Translations under genes and position numbers: made by a program
Notes under the pieces: generated by a model
What the model was told of the DNA's origin: nothing
Seen by the model: the letters and a program-made list of their open reading frames with translations, nothing else
Database searches by the model: none
Shown: in pieces, positions 18,210 through 27,029 of the stretch
How positions within the stretch are numbered: the first letter of the stretch is position 1
How the letters are laid out: every line of letters begins with the position of its first letter
Assembly (NCBI RefSeq): GCF_021412585.1
Contig: NZ_JAKCMI010000044.1
Coordinates: 124,001 to 188,000, forward strand
Source of the DNA: Halomonas alkalisoli
GTDB lineage: Bacteria > Pseudomonadota > Gammaproteobacteria > Pseudomonadales > Halomonadaceae
Direction of reading: 5' to 3'
DNA length: 64,000 nucleotides

Positions 18210-20095
18210 TGATCCTCCTGCTCGATCGTTTCGAGCTGCCGTGCCAGTACCTCCGCCTCGAAGCCGCCGAACACGCCGGCTCCCTCTTCGGCCTTCGCGG
18301 CCAGATGGCGGAAACCGCCGAACAGCTCGCGGCCCATGCCGAAGTGGCTATGTTCCAGGTTGATGTCGACGAAGGGGCGGCCGTTGAACTCGGCGGCATC
18401 GACCAGCACGCGCAGCTCGCCGCTGTCGGCATCCAGGCGCACCACGTCACCGTCGCGAAGCTTGGCCAGCGGGCCGCGATCGACCGCCTCGGGGGTCACA
18501 TGGATGGCAGCCGGCACCTTGCCGGACGCGCCCGACATGCGGCCGTCGGTGACCAGTGCGACCCGGTAGCCGCGATCCTGGAGCACGCCCAGGAAGGGGG
18601 TGAGCTTGTGCAGTTCCGGCATGCCGTTGGCCTTGGGGCCCTGGAAGCGAACCACCACCACCACGTCGCGGTCGAGCTCCCCCGACTCGAACGCCGCCTT
18701 CACCTGATTCTGGTCGTCGAACAGCTTGACCGGCGCCTCGATGACGCGGTGCTCCTGCTTGACCGCCGAGATCTTGATCACGCCGCGGCCGAGGTTGCCG
18801 TCGAGCACCGTGAGGCCGCCGGTGGGGGAGAAGGGAGCTGCCACCGGACGCAGCACATCTCGGTCGTGGCTCTCCGTGGGGCCTTCGCGCCACACCAGCT
18901 TGCCCTCCTCGAGGAAGGGTTCCTGGGTATAGGCGTGCAGGTCGGTGCCGAACACCGTGGGAATGTCGCCATGGATGAGGCCGGCATCGAGCAGCTCGCG
19001 AATCAGCAGGCTCATCCCGCCGGCGGCCTGGAAGTGATTCACGTCGGCCTGGCCGTTGGGATAGATGCGGGTCATGCTGGGCACTACCGCCGAGAGCTCG
19101 GTGAAGTCGTCCCAGTCGATGGTGATGCCCGCCGCGCCGGCCATGGCCACCAGGTGCAGGGTGTGGTTGGTGGAGCCCCCCGAGGCGAGCAGGCCGACCA
19201 TGGCATTGACGATGGCGCGCTCGTCGATCTGGCGGTAGAACGGGCGGTAGTCGCCGCTCTGCTCGGTGTTGCGAATCGCCTGCTCCGTGGCGTAGCGGGT
19301 CAGGGCGTCACGCAGCGGCGTGCCGGGATTGACGAAGGAGGCGCCGGGCAGGTGTAGCCCCATCATCTCCATCATCAGCTGGTTGGAGTTGGCGGTGCCG
19401 TAGAAGGTACAGGTGCCGGGGCTGTGATAGGACTGGGACTCTGCCTCCAGCAGCTCGTCGCGACCCACCTTGCCCTCGGCATAGAGCTGCCTGATGCGCG
19501 CCTTCTCGTTATTGGGCAGGCCACTGGTCATGGGGCCACCTGGCACGAACACCGCCGGCAGGTGGCCGAAACGGGCCGCGCCGATGAACAGGCCGGGTAC
19601 GATCTTGTCGCAGATCCCCAGATAGAGCACGGCGTCGAACATGTTGTGGGAAAGTGCCACGGCGGTGGCCATGGCGATCACGTCGCGGGAGAAGAGCGAC
19701 AGTTCCATGCCCGGCTGCCCCTGGGTCACGCCATCACACATCGCCGGCACACCGCCGGCAAACTGTGCCGTGGAACCCATCCCGCGTGCCGCCTCCTTGA
19801 TGGCGGCGGGGTAGTCCTCGAAGGGCTGGTGGGCGGAAAGCATGTCGTTATAAGACGAAACGATGCCCAGGTTGGCGCTGTTCGTCAGCTTGAGCCGGTC
19901 CTTGTCGGTGGCGACATCGCAGCCGGCGAAGCCGTGAGCCAGGTTGCCGCAGGAGAGCTCGCCACGATGTACGCCCTGGCTGTGCTGGGCCGCCATGTGG
20001 GCTTCGTAGAGCTTGCGCCGCTCGTGTGAACGCTTGCGAATGCGCTCGGTAACCTGGTGGACGGTTGAGTGAAGAGCTGCGGATGGGCGAGCCAT
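18206..20095 (-). CDS. edd: 6-phosphogluconate dehydratase
   Basis: A 629-residue IlvD/Edd-family dehydratase making KDPG from 6-phosphogluconate. Three cysteine motifs expected to hold the iron-sulfur cluster are visible (ELSCGNLAHG, LGICDKIVPG, GTCTFYGTANSNQ), as are MCDGVTQGQPGMELSL and the C-terminal VTDGRMSGASG. I chose the Met with GAGG six bases upstream; a Met nine codons earlier has no ribosome site. It leads the operon edd-glk-mutarotase-AKR-fructokinase. A HexR-type box lies about 92-106 bases upstream of the start. Confidence 0.96.
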   Translation of the reverse strand: MARPSAALHSTVHQVTERIRKRSHERRKLYEAHMAAQHSQGVHRGELSCGNLAHGFAGCDVATDKDRLKLTNSANLGIVSSYNDMLSAHQPFEDYPAAIKEAARGMGSTAQFAGGVPAMCDGVTQGQPGMELSLFSRDVIAMATAVALSHNMFDAVLYLGICDKIVPGLFIGAARFGHLPAVFVPGGPMTSGLPNNEKARIRQLYAEGKVGRDELLEAESQSYHSPGTCTFYGTANSNQLMMEMMGLHLPGASFVNPGTPLRDALTRYATEQAIRNTEQSGDYRPFYRQIDERAIVNAMVGLLASGGSTNHTLHLVAMAGAAGITIDWDDFTELSAVVPSMTRIYPNGQADVNHFQAAGGMSLLIRELLDAGLIHGDIPTVFGTDLHAYTQEPFLEEGKLVWREGPTESHDRDVLRPVAAPFSPTGGLTVLDGNLGRGVIKISAVKQEHRVIEAPVKLFDDQNQVKAAFESGELDRDVVVVVRFQGPKANGMPELHKLTPFLGVLQDRGYRVALVTDGRMSGASGKVPAAIHVTPEAVDRGPLAKLRDGDVVRLDADSGELRVLVDAAEFNGRPFVDINLEHSHFGMGRELFGGFRHLAAKAEEGAGVFGGFEAEVLARQLETIEQEDQ

Positions 20096-20186
20096 GGGGT
20101 ACCTCGCATCGTTGAGTGGCATTTGCGGTAAGTTTACAGATTATCGCGCACTTTTCCCCGTCATGATACGTGCCTTTCGGCTACTA

Positions 20187-20201
20187 TGTAGTTTTATTAC
20201 G
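20187..20201. promoter_or_regulatory. HexR operator upstream of edd
   Basis: TGTAGTTTTATTACG matches the gammaproteobacterial HexR consensus TGTARTWWWAYTACA at 14 of 15 positions. It sits in the AT-rich gap between edd and the preceding minus-strand aldehyde dehydrogenase, where an edd promoter is expected. The match is seen directly; binding by the HexR encoded 16 kb away is inferred. Confidence 0.8.
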
Positions 20202-20211
20202 TATTTTTTGC

Positions 20212-21606
20212 TCAAAACCCCATCAGCCGGTAGAGCCAGTGCCGGTAGGGCGGGTTGAGCAGTCTCACGCTGCTGCGCCTGGCCTGAAGGAAGACGCTGC
20301 GCTGGTGGCTGAAGCGCAGGAAACCGGCCTCCCCCTGGTACCCACCCATGCCGCTCCCGCCCACGCCGCCGAACGGCAGGTTGGGTACGGCGTTATGCCA
20401 GAGCGTATCGTTGAAGACGACGCCGCCGGAGTGGGTGTCCTCGAGGATGCGCCTGCGCTGCTCGGGGTCGTTGGTAAAGGCGTAGAGCGCCAGCGGGCGA
20501 GGCCGTTCGTGAACGAAGGCTATGGCATGATCCAGGTCGCCGATGCCGATAATCGGCAGCCAGGGGCCGAAGATCTCCTCACGCATGATGGCCAGCTCGC
20601 CATGCGGGTCGATCACCAGCGTCGGCGGCAGCTTGGCGCCCCGGCTGAGTTCGACCGTCTCGCCCAGCGGGATCACCCTGCAGCCGTGATCCTGCGCTTC
20701 TTCCAGCATGGCATCGAGTCGCTCGCGGTGCGACTCGCCGACGATGGCGCTGTAGTCGTCGCCGGCCGGGCCGCTGGGGTGAAAGCGCTTCACCACTTGG
20801 GTCAGGGCCGCCACGAAGGCGGTCAGATGCGGCTCATGCACCAGCACATAGTCCGGTGCGAGGCGGGTCTGGCCGGCATTCAACCACTTGCCGAAGGCGA
20901 GGCGCTCGGCCGCCTGCTCCAGGTCGGCATCGGCGCCGATGATGACCGGGGTCTTGCCGCCCAGCTCCAGCGTGACCGGGGTGAGGTTTGCGGCGGCGGC
21001 CAGGGCGACCTCCCGCCCGGCCCGGTCGTCGCCGGTGAACAGCAGGTGGTCGAAGGGCAGGGTGGCGAAGGCCCGCCCCGTGCCCGCGTCGCCGGTGATG
21101 ACCTTGAGTTCCTGTGGGGAGAAGTAGTGTTCGGCCAGCCGTGCCATCAGGGCACTGGTCGTCGGCGATCTTTCGCTGGGCTTGATCATCACCCGGTTGC
21201 CGGCCGCCAGGGCATCCACCGCGGGCAGCAGGGCCAGGCTCCAGGGCGAGTGGCTGGGGGCGATGATGCCCACCGTGCCCAGAGGCTGCCGATGTACGCG
21301 CACGCGGGCCGGCCATAGCCGCCAGGGCACGGCCGCTCGGCTGGGCCGCATCCAGCGCTTGAGGTGTCGGCGAGCATGGCGCACGGCCTGAAGCACCCGG
21401 GCGATGTCCAGCAGCCGGGTCTCGGCCTCGGGGCGATAGCCGAAGTCCTGGCGAATCGCCTTGATGATGTCCTGACGATGCTCCCGGGTCATGTCGCCCA
21501 GTCGTCTCAGGCGGTCGCGGCGCACGGCGAGGCTCGGGTAGCGCTCGGCATCGAAGGCCTGGCGCTGCGCGTCGAGGTGCGCCGACAGCTGGCTGGCGTC
21601 GGCCAT
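20212..21606 (-). CDS. Aldehyde dehydrogenase homologue lacking the catalytic cysteine
   Basis: A 464-residue protein closely resembling coniferyl-type aldehyde dehydrogenases (class 3-like, no TM tail). Family motifs are intact: IIAPSHSPWSLALLPAV, the NAD-site VMIKPSERSP, the general-base Glu214 in VTLELGGK, and PFGGVGGSGMGGY near the end. The key motif, normally NAGQTC, reads NAGQTRLAPDY: Arg248 (codon CGC) stands where the nucleophilic Cys (TGC) should be. The preceding FTGSTxxG also reads FTGDDRAG. No frameshift or stop is seen, so the frame is maintained, but dehydrogenase activity by the normal mechanism is unlikely. Its stop lies just downstream of the edd HexR box region. Confidence 0.85.
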   Translation of the reverse strand: MADASQLSAHLDAQRQAFDAERYPSLAVRRDRLRRLGDMTREHRQDIIKAIRQDFGYRPEAETRLLDIARVLQAVRHARRHLKRWMRPSRAAVPWRLWPARVRVHRQPLGTVGIIAPSHSPWSLALLPAVDALAAGNRVMIKPSERSPTTSALMARLAEHYFSPQELKVITGDAGTGRAFATLPFDHLLFTGDDRAGREVALAAAANLTPVTLELGGKTPVIIGADADLEQAAERLAFGKWLNAGQTRLAPDYVLVHEPHLTAFVAALTQVVKRFHPSGPAGDDYSAIVGESHRERLDAMLEEAQDHGCRVIPLGETVELSRGAKLPPTLVIDPHGELAIMREEIFGPWLPIIGIGDLDHAIAFVHERPRPLALYAFTNDPEQRRRILEDTHSGGVVFNDTLWHNAVPNLPFGGVGGSGMGGYQGEAGFLRFSHQRSVFLQARRSSVRLLNPPYRHWLYRLMGF

Positions 21607-21724
21607 TCGCGTCTCCCTGTATGAGGGTGATGGAAGGAGTGGGTGGGTCTGGGCACAATGTAGGCGGTTTGCCGGTCGCTTGTCAGCCGGCGGTATCGGT
21701 CATCACCGAAAAAGCAGGAGTCGC

Positions 21725-22858
21725 ATGTCCGAGCTCGTCCTGAAAAAGCTCCCCGCCATCGAGGCAGTGACAGCCGATGCGTGGAACGCCCTGGTTGGCC
21801 ACGATCATCCCTTCCTGCGCCATGAATTCCTCCATGCCCTGGAGGCCAGCGGCTCGGTGGGAGCCGCCACGGGCTGGGAGCCGCGCCACCTGACGCTGTG
21901 GCGGGGCGAGGCACTGGTCGGGGCCATGCCGCATTACCACAAGTATCACTCCTACGGCGAGTATGTCTTCGACTGGAACTGGGCGGACGCCTGGGAGCGC
22001 GCCGGCGGGCGCTACTACCCCAAGGGGCTGACGGCGATTCCCTTCACGCCGGCGCCGGGCCCGCGGCTGGCGCTGGCGGAAGGGGTCGACCCGCTGGTGG
22101 CCCGGAACCTGCTCGCCAGCGCCTGGGAGAGCGGCTCGCTGTCGAGCTGGCACCTGCTGTTTGCCGAGCGGGAGGAGGTGGACAGCTGGCTGGCGGCCAG
22201 GCCGACGCTGGTGGTCCGCCACGGGGTCCAGTTCCAGTGGCAGGACCGGGGCTACGGCGACTTTGCCGGCTTTCTGGCGGCCATGACCTCGAAGCGGCGC
22301 AAGGCGATCCGCCGCGAGCGACGCCTGGTCGCCGAGCAGGGGCTGACCCTGCACCGCCTGGAGGGCGAGGCGATCGGCGCGGAGGACCTGGCGCACTTCT
22401 ACCGCTGCTACGAGATCACCTATCTGGAGCGCGGCCGCCATGGCTATCTGAATCTCGATTTCTTTCAGCGGCTGCACCGTACGCTGCCCGAGGCGCTGGT
22501 GCTGGTTCAGGCGCGCCTGGAAGGCAGGCCGGTGGCCGCCGCGCTCTGCCTGCAGGGTAGCCGGACACTTTACGGACGCTACTGGGGCAGTGAGGTGGTG
22601 GCCGACTCCCTGCATTTCGAGGCCTGCTACTACCAGGGTATCGAGCACTGTCTGGCCCGGGGCCTGACCCGCTTCGACCCCGGCACACAGGGCGAGCACA
22701 AGCTGAGCCGCGGCTTCGCACCGCATCGGTTGCGCTCGCTGCACTATCTGGCCGATCCGGGGCTGCGTGCGGCCGTGGCGCGATTCTGTGACGAGGAGCA
22801 GCGCCATGTGGCGGCCTACAGTCGGATCGCGGAGCAGGCACTACCGTTCAGGGCGTGA
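21725..22858 (+). CDS. FemAB-like / GNAT-fold acyltransferase family protein (COG3146)
   Basis: A 377-residue cytoplasmic protein of the DUF482/COG3146 family, related to FemAB peptidyltransferases and GNAT enzymes. Typical segments are NALVGHDHPFLRHEFLHALE, a Trp/Tyr-rich part (YGEYVFDWNWADAW), the basic KRRKAIRRERR and the C-terminal FDPGTQGEHKLSRGF. AGGAG five bases before the ATG sets the start. The frame is open further upstream without support. Biochemical function of the family is not established. It stands just before ftsB but with its own spacing. Confidence 0.82.
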   Translation: MSELVLKKLPAIEAVTADAWNALVGHDHPFLRHEFLHALEASGSVGAATGWEPRHLTLWRGEALVGAMPHYHKYHSYGEYVFDWNWADAWERAGGRYYPKGLTAIPFTPAPGPRLALAEGVDPLVARNLLASAWESGSLSSWHLLFAEREEVDSWLAARPTLVVRHGVQFQWQDRGYGDFAGFLAAMTSKRRKAIRRERRLVAEQGLTLHRLEGEAIGAEDLAHFYRCYEITYLERGRHGYLNLDFFQRLHRTLPEALVLVQARLEGRPVAAALCLQGSRTLYGRYWGSEVVADSLHFEACYYQGIEHCLARGLTRFDPGTQGEHKLSRGFAPHRLRSLHYLADPGLRAAVARFCDEEQRHVAAYSRIAEQALPFRA

Positions 22859-22917
22859 GCCGGCGGGACGAAGGTGGCATAATGGCGACCGTTTCGAATC
22901 AGTGAGGAAGGACCCCG

Positions 22918-23274
22918 ATGCTCAAGTGGCTCGCCATCGCCCTGCTAGTGATGCTGGCGCTGCTGCAATACCGGCTGTGGTTCGGCGACAGCGGGGTGCA
23001 GGAGTTGCGCGAGATCCGCGAGCGGGTCGCCGCGCTGGATGCCGACAACAAGCCGTTGCGCGATCGCAATGCGCGTCTCGGCGCCGAAGTGGTCGACCTC
23101 AAGACCGGGCTGGACGCCATCGAGGAGCGGGCCCGCAGCGATATCGGCATGGTGCGTACCGACGAGCACTTCTACTGGGTTCCGGGCGTGGTGATCGAGG
23201 GCAGCCTGGTGGAGGCGAACGCCGGCCTGGTTCGCCAGCCCTCCTCCACTTCCGGAGCCGCTGCCGATGAGTGA
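22918..23274 (+). CDS. ftsB: Cell division protein FtsB
   Basis: A 118-residue bitopic inner-membrane protein of the FtsQLB divisome subcomplex. A short cytoplasmic start leads into one membrane helix (IALLVMLALLQYRLWF, about residues 6-22), then a periplasmic coiled coil (about 28-75) and the conserved EERARSDIGMVRTDEHFYWV segment. GAGGAAGGA precedes the ATG. Its 3' end overlaps ispD by eight bases, the gene order seen in many gammaproteobacteria. Confidence 0.94.
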   Translation: MLKWLAIALLVMLALLQYRLWFGDSGVQELREIRERVAALDADNKPLRDRNARLGAEVVDLKTGLDAIEERARSDIGMVRTDEHFYWVPGVVIEGSLVEANAGLVRQPSSTSGAAADE

Positions 23275-24004
23275 AGCGCTCTGGCTGGTGGTGCCTGCCG
23301 CGGGGCAGGGGCGGCGGATGGGCGCCCAGCGGCCCAAGCAGTACCTGACCCTGGCGGGCAAGCCGGTCATGGCCCATACCCTGTCGCGCCTGCACCAGGC
23401 CTTTCCCACGGCGCGGCTGTGCCTCTGCCTCGACCCGGACGATGCCCTGTTCGACCCGGCCTGGGTGCCCTTCGCCCGCTGGCAGCGGGTGGCCGGCGGA
23501 GCCGAGCGGGCCGACTCCGTGGCTAACGCCCTGGCGGCACTGGTTGATCAGGCCGGCGACGAGGAGATGGTGCTGGTGCATGATGTGGCCAGGCCCTGTG
23601 TCACCGTCGATGACCTGGTGCGCCTGTACGAGGTCCTGCGCCACGATGCCGTGGGCGGCCTGCTTGCCGCCCCGGTGGCCGACACCATGAAGCGCGACGA
23701 TGGCGCAGGACGGGTGGCCGCCACCGAGTCGCGGCAGGGGCTGTGGCATGCCATGACCCCCCAGGGCTTTCGCTACGGCCTGCTGTGCCGGGCCCTGGCG
23801 ACGGCTCGACGGCAGGGGCTGGCCGTGACCGACGAGGCATCCGCCGTGGAGGCGCTGGGCCTGGCGCCGCGCCTGGTGGCCGGTCGGCGGGACAATCTCA
23901 AGATCACTCATCCAGAAGACCTGGCGCTGGCGGCACGGATACTCGCGGCTGAGCACGCCGAGGGGCCGGGCGACGCTGCCGCGTCCTGCAGGGAGAAGCG
24001 CTAG
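23267..24004 (+). CDS. ispD: 2-C-methyl-D-erythritol 4-phosphate cytidylyltransferase
   Basis: A 245-residue enzyme of the MEP isoprenoid pathway joining CTP and MEP. The nucleotide-binding start VVPAAGQGRRMGAQRPKQYL, then VLVHDVARPCV, and VTDEASAVEALG are all characteristic. Its start overlaps ftsB, and ispF begins immediately after its stop. The C-terminus runs some residues longer than in E. coli. Confidence 0.96.
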   Translation: MSEALWLVVPAAGQGRRMGAQRPKQYLTLAGKPVMAHTLSRLHQAFPTARLCLCLDPDDALFDPAWVPFARWQRVAGGAERADSVANALAALVDQAGDEEMVLVHDVARPCVTVDDLVRLYEVLRHDAVGGLLAAPVADTMKRDDGAGRVAATESRQGLWHAMTPQGFRYGLLCRALATARRQGLAVTDEASAVEALGLAPRLVAGRRDNLKITHPEDLALAARILAAEHAEGPGDAAASCREKR

Positions 24005-24511
24005 ATGTTCAGAATCGGTCATGGATTCGATGTGCACCGCTTCGGCGAAGGCGATCACCTGATGATCGGCGGCGTCGCCATTCCCTTCGGGCAGGGCTTC
24101 GTCGCCCACTCCGATGGCGACGTGCTGCTGCATGCCGTCTGCGATGCCCTGCTTGGCGCCTGCGCCCTGGGTGATATCGGCCGTCACTTTCCCGATACCG
24201 AGGCGGCCTGGGCGGGCGCCGACAGCCGTGCCTTGTTGCGACACGTACACGGCCTGGTCTCTGATGCCGGCTACCGGGTCGGCAACGTGGATGCCACGGT
24301 CATCGCCCAGGCGCCCAGGCTGGCGCCGCACATCGCCGCCATGGTGGCCTGTATTGCCGCCGACCTTGCCCTCGAGCCGAGTGCGGTCAACGTCAAGGCG
24401 ACCACCACGGAGCGGCTGGGCTTCACGGGACGTGGCGAGGGCATCGCCGCCGAGGCGGTGGTGCTGCTGGCCCGTGATGACCAGGCAGCGACAGCGGGGG
24501 CCTCACGATGA
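24005..24511 (+). CDS. ispF: 2-C-methyl-D-erythritol 2,4-cyclodiphosphate synthase
   Basis: A 168-residue trimeric zinc enzyme acting two steps after IspD. Metal ligands are in GHGFDVHRF (Asp and His) and HSDGDVLLHAVCDALLGA; the C-terminal ATTTERLGFTGRGEGI is the usual nucleotide/CDP region. It abuts ispD with no gap and overlaps truD by four bases. Confidence 0.96.
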   Translation: MFRIGHGFDVHRFGEGDHLMIGGVAIPFGQGFVAHSDGDVLLHAVCDALLGACALGDIGRHFPDTEAAWAGADSRALLRHVHGLVSDAGYRVGNVDATVIAQAPRLAPHIAAMVACIAADLALEPSAVNVKATTTERLGFTGRGEGIAAEAVVLLARDDQAATAGASR

Positions 24512-25578
24512 CCCCGGCCGGCAAGGCCGACCCCTGGCCCCGGGTGCTGGATGCCGACTTCGGCCCGCCGCCGACCGGCGACTATCGCGCCACCCCGGAG
24601 GATTTCGTCGTCGAGGAAATCCTCGACTTCGCCCCGGAGGGGCAGGGGGAGCACCTCTGGCTCTGGATAGAGAAGCGGGGGCTCACCACCCTGGAGGTGG
24701 TGCGCCATCTGGCTCGCGCCTGTGAGGTGACGCAGCGCGCCGTGGGCTACGCCGGCATGAAGGATCGCATCGCCGTGACCCGGCAGTGGCTGTCGGTGCA
24801 TCTGCCGGGCCGCGAGGGCCCCGGTGACCTGGCCGAGCGCCTGGCGACCCACGGCGTGCAGGTGCTGGAGCAGGTGCGCCATCCCCGCAAGCTCAAGCGT
24901 GGCGTTCACCGCGGCAACCGCTTCTCGCTGGTCATCACCGGGGAGGCGGTGCAGGCGCCCGGCCTGGAGGCGCGCTGGGAGTGGCTGTGCCGGCATGGCG
25001 CACCCAACGGCTTCGGCCCGCAGCGCTTCGGCCCCGACGGCCGTAACCTGGCGCGAGCGCGGGCGGTGTTGGCCCGCGGCTGGCGCAAGCGGGACGATCG
25101 GGAGGGCATGATGCTCTCCACCGCTCGCAGCTATCTGTTCAACGAGCTGCTGGCCATGCGCCAGGGGGACGGCAACTGGGACCGGTTGCTGCCAGGGGAG
25201 GTGGCGATGCTCGATGGTACCGCCAGCCAGTTCGTTGTCGAAACCGTCGATGCTGAGCTGGCCGAGCGAGCCGCCCGACTCGACCTGCACCCAAGCGGGG
25301 TGCTCTGGGGCGTCGGCTCGTCGGCCACCGCCGGCAGCGCGGCGGAGTACGAGCAGCGCCTGCGCGAGCGCCATGGCCCGCTCTGCGATGGCCTGGAGAG
25401 CGCCGGGGTGAAGCTGGCCCGACGGCCCCTGCGCATGCGCCTGGGTAAGCCCCGTCTGAGTCGCGAGCCGGCGTGCCTGCGGCTCGATTTCATCCTGCCG
25501 CGTGGCAGCTTTGCCACGGCGGTACTGCGCGAGCTGATCGAGAACCCGACATTGGGTGCGACACCGGCGCTCGCTTGA
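24508..25578 (+). CDS. truD: tRNA pseudouridine(13) synthase
   Basis: A 356-residue enzyme modifying U13 of certain tRNAs. The catalytic Asp is in VGYAGMKDRIAVTRQW; NGFGPQRFG and the late LARRPLRMRLG segment fit the TruD family. The start overlaps ispF (ATGA). The order ispF-truD-surE-pcm is conserved in gammaproteobacteria. Confidence 0.95.
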   Translation: MTPAGKADPWPRVLDADFGPPPTGDYRATPEDFVVEEILDFAPEGQGEHLWLWIEKRGLTTLEVVRHLARACEVTQRAVGYAGMKDRIAVTRQWLSVHLPGREGPGDLAERLATHGVQVLEQVRHPRKLKRGVHRGNRFSLVITGEAVQAPGLEARWEWLCRHGAPNGFGPQRFGPDGRNLARARAVLARGWRKRDDREGMMLSTARSYLFNELLAMRQGDGNWDRLLPGEVAMLDGTASQFVVETVDAELAERAARLDLHPSGVLWGVGSSATAGSAAEYEQRLRERHGPLCDGLESAGVKLARRPLRMRLGKPRLSREPACLRLDFILPRGSFATAVLRELIENPTLGATPALA

Positions 25579-25615
25579 ACTGAAACCGAGCTCCTGGGGA
25601 GACGAGAACATACCG

Positions 25616-26362
25616 ATGCGCAGACTCTTGCTATCCAATGACGACGGGGTGCACGCCCCGGGACTGCGCGCTCTGTACGACGCGCTGGACGCACACGCCC
25701 GCCTGCGGGTGGTGGCGCCCGACCGCGACCGCAGCGGTGCCAGCAACTCCCTGACGCTGAACCGGCCGCTGTCGCTGACGGCGCTGGACAACGGCTTTCA
25801 CTGCGTGGACGGCACGCCGGCAGACTGCGTCTACCTGGGCGTCAACGCCCTGTGGGACGAGAAGCCCGACCTGGTGATCTCGGGGATCAATCATGGTGGC
25901 AACCTGGGCGACGACGTGCTCTATTCCGGTACCGTGGCAGCGGCCATGGAGGGGCGCAACCTGGGCATGGCGGCCATCGCCATGTCGCTGGTGGGATCTC
26001 GCCACTTCGATACCGCCGGCAGGGTGGCGGCGAGCCTGGTAGGCGCGGCGGACCAGCTGTCGTTGCCGCCGCGCAGCCTGCTCAACGTCAACGTGCCGGA
26101 TCTCCCCTGGGACGAAATTCAGGGCTTTCGCGTGACCCGAATGGGCTATCGCGGGCCTGCCGAGCGACCCATGGAAGTTCGCGATCCACGTGGACGGCTG
26201 CGCTACTGGATTGCAGCCGTCGGCCGGAATGCCGATGATGGGCCGGATACCGACTTTGCCGCCGTCGAGGCGGGCTATGTGTCGATCACGCCGCTGCAGA
26301 CCGATCTGACGCGTCATGCGGCCATCGAAGACGTGCAAGGCTGGCTGGATGCATTCACCTGA
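25616..26362 (+). CDS. surE: 5'/3'-nucleotidase SurE
   Basis: A 248-residue metal-dependent phosphatase for nucleoside monophosphates, linked to stationary-phase survival. The N-terminal LLLSNDDGVHAPGL carries the metal-binding Asp-Asp; VVAPDRDRSGASNSLT and VISGINHGGNLGDDVLYSGTVAAAMEG are family blocks. I start at MRRLLLSNDDG; an upstream Met in the same frame lies inside truD. Followed by pcm with a 14-base overlap. Confidence 0.95.
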   Translation: MRRLLLSNDDGVHAPGLRALYDALDAHARLRVVAPDRDRSGASNSLTLNRPLSLTALDNGFHCVDGTPADCVYLGVNALWDEKPDLVISGINHGGNLGDDVLYSGTVAAAMEGRNLGMAAIAMSLVGSRHFDTAGRVAASLVGAADQLSLPPRSLLNVNVPDLPWDEIQGFRVTRMGYRGPAERPMEVRDPRGRLRYWIAAVGRNADDGPDTDFAAVEAGYVSITPLQTDLTRHAAIEDVQGWLDAFT

Positions 26363-27029
26363 ACAACTGCCCGAGCTGCTGCGCGGGGTCGGCATGACAT
26401 CGCAGCGAACCCGAGACCGGATGGTCGCGCGCCTGGCCGACCAGGGTATCGAGGACGAGCGGGTGCTCACGGCCATGGCCAGTGAGCCGCGCCACCTGTT
26501 TCTCGATGAGGCGCTGTCGCACCGGGCCTACGAGGACACCTCGCTGCCCATCGGTCTGGGCCAGACGCTGTCCCAGCCCTGGATGGTGGCGCGGATGACC
26601 GAGCTGGTGCTGAATGAGTCTCCTCGGCGCGTACTGGAGATCGGTACCGGCTCCGGCTACCAAACGTTGATTCTTGCACGGCTGGTACCGGAACTCTGGT
26701 CCGTCGAACGAATCAATGCCTTGCATCACCGAGCGGCGGAGCGTCTGCGTCTTCTCAAGGCATACAACGTTCGACTGCGGCTGGCGGACGGGGGGCACGG
26801 CTGGTCCGAAGCGGCTCCCTTCGATGTCATACTGCTGACCGCCTGTGCTCAGGAGTTGCCGGATGTGCTGGTGTCCCAACTCGCCGATGGTGGCGTCATG
26901 ATTCTGCCGCTGGCCGATGCCGGGGGAGAGCAATGGCTGACCCGAGTGCGTCGCGTCGGCAACCGACAAGAGGTCCAGCGGCTCGAGAGGGTTCGTTTCG
27001 TGCCGCTGCTGCAAGGAGTGATTCGTTGA
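26349..27029 (+). CDS. pcm: Protein-L-isoaspartate O-methyltransferase
   Basis: A 226-residue SAM-dependent methyltransferase that starts repair of isoaspartyl damage. Motif I is RVLEIGTGSGYQT; LPIGLGQTLSQPWMVARMTELV is the hallmark substrate region. The frame overlaps the surE end; AAGG lies before the chosen ATG, but an internal Met 15 codons later (MTSQRTRDRMV) is also close to the E. coli start. It ends in an overlap with the next gene's TTG. Confidence 0.93.
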   Translation: MHSPEQLPELLRGVGMTSQRTRDRMVARLADQGIEDERVLTAMASEPRHLFLDEALSHRAYEDTSLPIGLGQTLSQPWMVARMTELVLNESPRRVLEIGTGSGYQTLILARLVPELWSVERINALHHRAAERLRLLKAYNVRLRLADGGHGWSEAAPFDVILLTACAQELPDVLVSQLADGGVMILPLADAGGEQWLTRVRRVGNRQEVQRLERVRFVPLLQGVIR

